Part shown: positions 56,306 to 64,000 of the stretch, one piece after another
Position numbering within the stretch: position 1 is the stretch's first letter
Layout: each line of letters starts with the position of its first letter
Assembly (NCBI GenBank): GCA_951812925.1
Contig: OX638369.1
Span: forward strand, 63,068,228 to 63,132,227
DNA from: Calliopum simillimum
Lineage: Eukaryota > Arthropoda > Insecta > Diptera > Lauxaniidae
Length of the DNA: 64,000 bases
Direction of reading: 5' to 3'
The notes under the pieces: generated by a model
Told to the model about the DNA's origin: nothing
Databases searched by the model: none
Seen by the model: only the letters and a program-made list of their open reading frames with translations
Translations under genes and position numbers: made by a program

Positions 56306-56860
56306 GATACTTATGGACTGCAGTTCTGCAATGGCGTGGGTACACTCTCGCTTATGTTATGGTTTTTGGTTTTGTTTGGATAACGGCTTAGTGCCATTTT
56401 TTGCAGTGAGATGCGGTTTGATAATACTCTGTCACGGCAGAAATTCAACACAGATTCTTATACCTTAATATGCTAAGCATTGAGGAAGAAAGCTTAAGAA
56501 AAATTTATATGCGAGTGGTGTCATGGACGTAAAGAGAAAATAGTTTATCTCGGCTAATTTGGAATGGAGATAAACGGATTTTTGAGAAAGAATATTAATC
56601 TTTTTTTTTAGTATAAGGTGCCTCTCTCGCAAAATGAAATACGTTAGCTACCACGGCTAAGCCACTACACCAATTTTAATGTAATTCGATATTGAGATAC
56701 ACTAAGCCTTCTGCATCCAAAAAAGGTTACAACTACGAGTATTGAACTCTGTCAGTACTTAATATTCTGGCTTTCTTTTATACAAAACAGTACTCGAAAA
56801 AATTGTATCTATCTTTAGGAGAATGGCCAAAATTTGGCCACTGGCGATACTAGTATAAAC
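56306..56860. other. Non-genic stretch
   Basis: No recognised feature. A GGCCAAAATTTGGCC palindrome lies at about 56824. Confidence 0.4.
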
Positions 56861-57601
56861 TACACGGAGAAAAAAAATAGTACCAGCTACTTTATTTCTC
56901 ATAAATTTTACCAGATTTTCAAGTCAGAATAGTGACAACTTTACACCGAAGTAAGATTTACCTTACTGTTTTAGTCAATTCAGATTGTTCGAATGACCTC
57001 ACAGTCTAGTAATTTTAATGAAAAAATTGGCGTGATATTTACCTTACTGTATAGTTCAAACAACAAAAAAAAAAAAAAAACAAAAAAAAATGAACTGACC
57101 GGCGCCGGGATACGAACCTTGGCCCTTCCGAATGGTAGTCAGATACATATCCACTGGGCTGCTTCCGCATATGATGTAGAAGCAAAAAAATTTGTATATG
57201 AAGAAAATGTCTGTCCAAAAATATAAATTGTTACTAAAATTATAAAAGTCAAAATGACTCTATATTTTTGTGGTACTTACCTTACTAGCGTAAGGTGAAA
57301 ATTATAATACTCATTTTTGTGCGTGAAAAAAATAAAGTTATTTTGACTAGAATCATAAATTCAAAATCACCACACATTTTTTTTCTGAAAGTGCAAATTA
57401 CCTTACATATAGTCAAATGTAGGAAATTTGTAGTAAATATTCCTTTATTATTTAACTACATTTTATTTGTAAATGTGACTTTACGGACCCATCAAATAGT
57501 TCATACGTAAGGTAATTTATACTCGAAATTTAGTGTTGATTACTTTAATTTTTCGACTAGCCAATATAGTAAAAATTATTATACATATTTTTCTCCGTGT
57601 A
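56861..57601. mobile_element. 741 bp element with TACACGGAGAAAAA ends and ACCTTAC words
   Basis: TACACGGAGAAAAA at 56861 and TTTTTCTCCGTGTA ending at 57601 are inverted repeats. Inside, TTACCTTACTGT (56960), TTACCTTACTGTATAG (57042), TTACCTTACTAGCG (57279), TTACCTTACATATAG (57400) and ACGTAAGGTAATTT (57507) repeat a short word. A tRNA-like segment lies in the middle on the minus strand. The frame at 56993-57226 has no motif. No target duplication could be paired. Confidence 0.65.
57102..57175 (-). other. tRNA-like sequence inside the TACACGGAG element
   Basis: On the minus strand, GGAAGCAGCCCAGTGGATAT has an A-box-like head and AAGGTTCGTATCCCGG is a good B box with a paired T stem. TCTGACTACCATTCGGA sits where the anticodon arm would be. 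The acceptor ends GGAAGC and GCGCCGGT do not pair, so a functional tRNA is unlikely; a tRNA-derived SINE part or relic fits better. Confidence 0.5.
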
Positions 57602-57699
57602 TTATTTGTAAAGCTTTTTGGAATAATCAAGTGTTACATTAGAAGAAACATCTTTTTAAGGAATTCGACTCACGAAGGAAGGAAAATAAATTATTTAAG

Positions 57700-58636
57700 A
57701 GTAATTACGGGTATTAAACCGTTAAGTGGTTTGTCGATACTGGCTCCATACAAGATCGTAAAAAAAGTGGGAGTAAAATTAACGTCCGTACCCGGAACGC
57801 GATCAAAATAGTTCGTGAATCCGAAGAAATTGTGACCGTTCAGCACGAAAGATGGCCATAAATATAGGAATGAACCGAGAATCTTTACGACTCCTTTTGC
57901 ATTGCAACCTCAATATGAAAGCCTTTAAAAAAAAGAAAAAAAAACTGCTCCTTTCTTGGCACGTTGTCTATGATATAGTTTTTTCCGATGAAAAAGTTTT
58001 TGTGCTGAAAGCTCCTCACCACACGCAAAATGACAGACTATGGGCAGTATCATACATAGACATCCCAAACGATAAGAAGCATGTACCAAGATATCCAAAC
58101 TCGTCATCTATTATGGTCTGGGGTGCCATATCCAGCAAAGGTAAATTGTCGCTAGTCTTCATTAACAAAGGTGTTAAAATAAACGCTCAGTATTACCTGG
58201 AAGAAGTCTTACTGAAAAATTTGAAGCCTAGTGTTCAGGCCATGAGTGGAGAAGACTATTATTGCTTCCAGCAGGATGGTACACCTACTCACACTGCTAA
58301 ACTGGTTCAAAACTGGTGTAAGCAAAATTTGACAGATTTTATGCCTAAGGATAAATGTCCTCCTAACTCTCCAGACTGCAATCCTTTGGATTTCTGCATA
58401 TAGGGATATATGGTACAGCGACTCAAGGAATACAGATACAGAAGCTTGAAGGACTTTAAAGCTGCTATTATTGATGTATGGGATAAAATACCGATATCAG
58501 TAGTGCGTGCTGCGTGTAACAAATTTGATTGCAGACTTCGGCGGGTTGTGGCTAACAAAGGTCAGGCCATCGAGAAATTGCTTGATAAACAAAATATTTT
58601 AACTTCATTTAATGTTTGTTCATTTAAATTTCCTTA
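57700..58636 (+). pseudogene. Tc1/mariner transposase of the DD37D (maT-like) type, broken
   Basis: Frames give VDTGSIQDRKKSGSKINVRT near 57735-57800, then from 57852 MAINIGMNRESLRLLLHCNL. A Lys run follows where a helix is deleted, then YDIVFSDEKVFVLKAPHHTQ (first catalytic Asp), RYPNSSSIMVWGAISSKGKL, CFQQDGTPTHTAKLVQNWCK (second Asp) and CPPNSPDCNPLDFCI (third Asp). A stop at 58401-58403 replaces the Trp of CIWGYM. The reading continues as GYMVQRLKEYRYRSLKDFKA and ends near 58636. Thirty-seven residues separate the second and third Asp, hence DD37D. It lies directly right of the TACACGGAG element; its own inverted ends were not found. Confidence 0.85.
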
Positions 58637-61390
58637 ATTAAAATAACATTTAATACAAAAAACCTACTTTGTTTTTGTATCAACACATATTTGTCACATT
58701 GTAAATGTAATTGTAAATATCTAAAAAAAAGGACCTAAGGATCTGACACTATCTAGGACAGATGAAAGTGATTCTAAGATAATTGTATTTAGTTCATTCG
58801 CACAATTTACGCAATAGATACGCAAATTCATCAAAATTTATAAATGTTTTGTTGCACAAGGAGGCTGAGTTAATAGGAGAGTAACAAAGTAAAAAAACGT
58901 CTCTTTTAATTAAATTGAATATTAATTGCAAAATTTCACAGTTACATTGAAAGACTATTGATTATATGCATATCTCAGTTTTAGTGCAAAATATACGCAT
59001 GAAGAGTCGAAATTGTTTAGTTTATTATGACAACTTTAATTTCGGAAGAGACACATGCCAGGAAACTGAGAATTTTGCATGTAAAGCTTAAAGTTGTATT
59101 TATGTACGAGATACCTTTAGCATTAAAAATATTTTAAGTGTCATACTAGAAACAATTTAGATGTTCAGCGTTGTTCCTAATTCAGTAGAATTTAATTACT
59201 AAGAATAAACAAAATTAGATAAGTCGCAGAAAGTTCCCTCGTGAGCAGAATTACTTTTCAGAATCCTCATTTAAAATTTATAAGTGAAAGTGATTTACAA
59301 GAACCTAACAATTTCAATTTTTGTATACTTTTCTAAAACAAATTGCCTTTGACAATTTAATCAAAAAAACTTTCCAACTTAATTTTTCTCTCTAACTCTT
59401 TTTTTCACTCCCCTCAATGGATTTAATTCAGATTGTCAACATTTGGTGTTCTCCACAAAATATTTCCCCCCACCTTTCAAGCTTTAGGAGCACAGTCAAC
59501 AGGTTTATTTAAAATACTTACAACCACAAAACATATAAGTATGTAAATACAAAGTAAATCTCTTAAGGACAAATAATTACATACACAGAAGTAGAAACAG
59601 ACACACACACACTGGGTCACAAAGACAGAGCTGGTAAAACTTTTTTAAGCAACTTTTTCTCGCTTGTTAACATAAACCGTACATGGCGCCGCCAGAGGTT
59701 GCTCATTAAAAACAATCAACTATAAAAAGTTGCTCGTTAAGTGGATGGATATATGAGCGATATACTCGCAGGATATCGTGGGACACGGGTGGTGCATTCA
59801 CACACACAAATACGTTATGTTTCGCTATGGTATGTGTGGGTTTGCGTGCTTACTAGTCAGTATTTTAATTGTATGGAATTTAATTGAAAAAGGTTTTTTT
59901 GTTTTTTGTGTTTTATTCGTTATTTTGGTGAAATTTTTTATTTAATGCATGTCAAATGGTGTTCAATGAGACAAAACCAATTGACTGAGGTTGGAAAAAA
60001 AGGCAAAATATAACTAATTAGTGGAATCAATGAAACAAATTGGAGAAACCGGTAAGTGCACTTTGTGGTTTTTGATGACTCTCAACATAGGAATAAATAA
60101 AAAAAGGGCATAGAAAAATCAAATTTGTTCAGTTGCAGGGAATATTTGACTGTACTCGTTTATTTTGAATAATTGTTTTAGGTATTCCAGTTTTTATTGT
60201 TCCAAATAAAATTGTTCGCTCGATATGCTTTTTTGGTTTGGAAACATAATGAGAATTATTTCAGATTTTAATTAAATTTTTAATGCAGTTGAAAGAATAT
60301 GCATCGATGCCACTATCACAAAATTTTATAATTTGAAAAATTACAATGAAATCGAAACTCAATTTGCCTGGTGAAGAAATATTTTATTTCGAGATACAAT
60401 CGTCTTCCGCTGGATTTTGAAAATTTCGTTGCTCAAAAACCAGTTATCCGATTTGCATGATTTTTTTTCTTTCAAAGACATGTTACCCAGTGATGTTTTA
60501 GAACAAACTCTTATTCTAAATTCCCTCGGATTGCCCGGAATATTAAAAAGGTTGATAACTCTAGAACCATTCAACCGATTGGCGTGATTTTATCCCAGTC
60601 AAGAATATTATGCCTTTAAAATTCCTCCGGTTTTGCCTGGGATATCACAAAATGTATTGTCTGTCTGTCTGTGTCTTTTTCTGCATATGTATTTTGGTAC
60701 GTGAATGTATATTGTGTAGGAATCTGGATATATGTAAGTATAACATCTCCAAAAACAAAATTTTTCAACTCTCTGAAGCTGTTTGACAGGGATGGATGAT
60801 ATAAGGTACATAATATTATTAATACGCAAGACTGAAATTTGTCCTACCTTTTTTACTATGTTAGAAGTGGAGCACTACTTTGAATTATACACCAGTAGAA
60901 AGGTATTTGTGTGTAAATTTGTACAAAGTTAAAACAATTTTCATATTTTGCGATTAAGCCAGGTAAAATTAAATGTGAGTTTTTCAATATAAGCAACGAC
61001 AAAATACGCGGTCACACAGAGTTGATACAGCACAAATAGAAAGGCAGAAAGCTAACTGACACTTACTTCATGTTCTTTAATTTATTTTCGTTACGCATTT
61101 GTCATTATCGGGATGAAATGAGCTTTTCTATATTGTACCAAAAAGCAAAAAAGTGCTGAAACAGCCCAAAAATTATTTAATACATTTGTGGTCAAATTTT
61201 GACCATTGGGTGATTCTAGTAAGTATAACATCTCCGAATATAACAAAATTCTTCATATCTCTGAAACTGTTTGGCAGGGACGTATAAAATGAGCAAATTG
61301 TATTTATTTATTTTTATCGTAAAATTGAGATCAAAACAATAAGACTTGCAATTCTATATAAATTGTTTCTGGCAACAATGTGCAAGTTAT
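58637..61390. other. Mostly single-copy-looking non-genic DNA
   Basis: About 59380-60100 (AGCACAGTCAACAGG, GGGACACGGGTGGTGCATTC) has ordinary mixed composition and no exon. From 60735, AGTATAACATCTCCAAAAAC...GACAGGGATGGATGA is repeated at 61217 as AGTATAACATCTCCGAATAT...GGCAGGGACGTATAA, a direct repeat 480 bp apart. Confidence 0.4.
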
Positions 61391-63347
61391 ATGGGGCATT
61401 ACATATTGTTCTGGATAGCATTTTACTTTTGCGTCTCCGTTTTTTTAGATTAGCATTTATGATTTTTTTCATCGAGCCGTTTCAGAGATATAAATTTTCA
61501 AAAAACTAAAAAAGCTACAAAAACAACATTTAGTAGTTTTTTGAAATGCATGTAGCTCCGTCAATAGTCATGAAATTTTTTTTAAAAGTTTTTTTTAAGG
61601 AAGTTTTTATGAAAAAAACTGGATTTTTTCTAAATAATTTTTTTATTAAATTTGGGAGAATAAAATGATGTTACCTGGAAAGTTTTGCGGGATTTTTGCA
61701 AATGAATTATTTTATAGATTTCGATGTGCTCTTTCAGAATTTCAACTTAGCTTCGCTGGCGCCGCCATATTGGAAAAATGACGTCCGAAATCAGTTTTTT
61801 ACAAATATCTCTTTAACGGTTGCATTTATAAAAAAATATTGTGACGCAATATTGTAGCTTATGAAGTTTTCTTTAAAAATGACCATTTAATTGTTTTCGT
61901 ACGACTTATAACTCAGGAGATATCCCAATTCAAAATTTGAAAAAAATTAGTAAATTGTGCATGCCGCTTATGAATAGGCACAGTTATGTGTTGAACTTAA
62001 AATTATGATAGCTCATGAACGGTAAGTCACACGTTTAAAGTAAAAATATTTGTATATAGGGAATTACTTGCACCACAATCTGCAAAAATTTCATGATTTG
62101 GTTGACTATTGACGGAGTTATAATCATTTCAAAAAAAAAAAAATACTAAATGTTGTTTTTGCAGCTTTTTAGTTTTTTAAAATTTATGTCTCTGAAACGG
62201 CTCGATGAAAAAACATTAAAAAAAAATAATAGATGCTATTCTCAACTTGTAAGGGAAGAGTACTGGGCACCTTTTTGTTTGACAAAATTAATATTATACA
62301 GACATATAAGTATCAATGGAAAGCTAGAAACCTAAACTAACGTCACTTGGAAAAACTATATCAAAAAAATAGTGAAGTGATAATTTTTGACAAAAATATA
62401 TGTTGGTTCGATTGTGGACACCCTTAGAAAATCGGCTAAAAGTGGGAAAATATGAAGTTAAACGCAATCAGATGGAAAAAAAGCAAAATTAATTTATTTT
62501 GGAAACATTGACTCACACAAATTCTCCCTAACGGCTTCAACTAAACAAAATCAAATCAATTGTTTTGCAGACCAAGCCGGCTAGATGACATGATTTCTAG
62601 CCTTTGTTGACCTTGCTCTTTTGCTAAGCGTGCATTTTTTGTATCAATCCATGCTTGACTGGGAACTTAATAACGAGATTTTTGCAAAGTGATGTGCCAC
62701 CTTACCACCCACATTTCATGAAACCAACTTTTTTTATGCGATATCTTTAAAGGGCCTATTGGTTCTTTTCTTTCCACTAAAAAAGCGTAAAAAGGCATAA
62801 GAACACCATTTCAATTTGTTATATTGGCATCCACGACAATATTTCAGTAAATCACACGCATTCAACAAAAGAAGAGGGGTGCCCACACTCGACTTTGACA
62901 GCCACATTGAAAAGCAATGACCAAATTGTGTAGTGTGAACATTTTGGTGGCGTTAGGTTCTGAATCACAAAATATAATAAATTTACTGCATAAATATAGA
63001 TTGCACTCAGCTTTTCGATTGATTCACTTCGATTTACCGCACTTGGAAAATGATTGAAAAAAACTTTTGTGTTGACTTTCCATTACTCAAAAATTATTTT
63101 CTTCTCAGCACAAAGCAAAAGCGTCTGTTTGTTTCGGTATATGCACAAAAAATTTTTGATGTAATAACACTCGCTTAACATTTGTCAAAACAGCCGCATT
63201 TGTTTTCTGTCAAAAGTTACGGGGGGTGCCCACACCCGAACCATGCCCGCAGGCCGCACTCTTTCGCTACTATAAGGCAAAAAAGTTTCTAAAAAATCGG
63301 AGATCCAAAAGCAAAATGCTATATGGAACGGTATGTAATGCCCCATG
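61391..63347. mobile_element. Nested palindromic element: inner hairpin and outer inverted ends
   Basis: The inner palindrome (61455-62218) pairs TCATCGAGCCGTTTCAGAGA with TCTCTGAAACGGCTCGATGA, and AAGCTACAAAAACAACATTT with AAATGTTGTTTTTGCAGCTT. TTGACTATTGACGGAG pairs near the flanks of a centre at about 61840. An outer pair, ATGGGGCATTACATATTGTT...AGCATTTTACTTTTGCGTCT (61393) and AAGCAAAATGCTATATGGAA...GGTATGTAATGCCCCATG (63311-63348), encloses about 1.95 kb. GGGGTGCCCACACTCGAC (62877) and GGGGTGCCCACACCCGAA (63224) are direct repeats inside. No coding frame with a motif was found. Confidence 0.6.
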
Positions 63348-64000
63348 TTTAAACAATTTATATTTTTGGAAAGTTTATTCATCGAATAAATTTTGGTTTT
63401 TTTAATTTTATTTTAACAAAAGATTTACCATAAAACTTACTGAAGTTAACTTCAATTGAAGAGCTTCTCAGAACTAAAATTTTTTAAATTTTATTTTATT
63501 ATATTCAACTTTGAAGTGCAAATAAATGTACAAGGTGTTAGCCAAAGAACATAAAAATACATTTTTGAAGGTAAGTGGATATTTTTTGTTTTTTGAATCA
63601 GTCTAATATGATGTCTGTCAATCATAATACATTAGTTTCCAAATGATAAGATAATGGTGAAATTATTTTTTTTTTTTGTTTTGAACTCAATATGCGAAAT
63701 TTAATTAAAAATTTTTCTCTGTTTAAATTTTTAATGAATGATATGCGAAGAGATAAAAAATTTAAAATACTTCACAACCCACAATTTGCACAAATGGCAA
63801 CACCGCAGAGCGTCAAACCGCAAAATCGTTTCATGTTGTATTCTGTTGTTTTTTTTTTTCACTCACAGTTTCCATTGCATACTTTTTAGCGCGCCTGACT
63901 GCCTCTGAGAACCTACGTTTGTTCTGTTTGTTGTTTTTTTTTTGTTTGGTTTTTTATCTGAAATTCTTTTGGTTTTTGCTATAATTTTGACGTTTGGCAC
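63348..64000. other. Non-genic right edge
   Basis: AT-rich sequence with T tracts. The frame at 63692-63889 has no motif. GCAACACCGCAGAGCGTCAA (63797) and the following 100 bp look single-copy. Confidence 0.4.

Noticed and set aside
1..64000. CRISPR arrays, bacterial operons, ribosomal RNA or riboswitches
   Set aside because: The DNA is insect nuclear. The repeats seen are satellites, MITEs and palindromes with no CRISPR-like spacing, and no rRNA core sequence was recognised.

Overview
This window is nuclear DNA of an insect, most likely a higher fly (Diptera, Brachycera; a tephritid-like genome would fit, but the species cannot be read from the sequence). The evidence is strong AT richness, very long gene-poor stretches, 54-63 bp introns, a fly-type CELF/Bruno gene and repeats of the dipteran mini-me type. 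There are no bacterial operons and no viral genes.

Host gene. Three clear exons of a CELF/Bruno-like RNA-binding protein, best matched to bruno-3 (bru3), lie on the minus strand. They are the RRM2 exon (8041-8219), the exon holding the end of RRM2 and the start of the linker (7546-7843) and an Ala/Gln-rich linker exon (6071-6256). All splice sites are consensus and the phases agree. A Ser/Asn-rich exon with an ATG and a good donor (40657-41035, minus) is a candidate N-terminal exon of the same gene. If so, most of the window is bru3 intron. RRM1 exons were not recognised and RRM3 would lie beyond position 1.

Mobile DNA. The rest is largely transposon debris: a non-LTR retrotransposon remnant (3640-4945), Tc1/mariner-superfamily copies (16370-17702; 21549-22870; 23443-30026 split; 33700-34216; 53567-54330; 57700-58636) and many palindromic or foldback MITE-like elements. 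A 1.7 kb near-perfect palindrome with perfect 8 bp target duplications (49311-51010) is the clearest of these. There are also tandem repeats, two mini-me-like repeats and tRNA-derived sequences.

Most unusual region. A mariner copy (23443-30026) is cut inside its transposase by a 5.4 kb insertion (23946-29340). The insertion has short inverted ends and GCCTAA/TTAGGC-rich repeat arms. It carries a diverged copy of the Cyclin K gene (26705-27574) with an intron and a 5' non-coding exon still in place. It also holds a small retroposon, two families of palindromic element and a CTGTTCCGTAATCC MITE. This looks like DNA-level gene capture by a foldback-type element that lacks a recognisable transposase.
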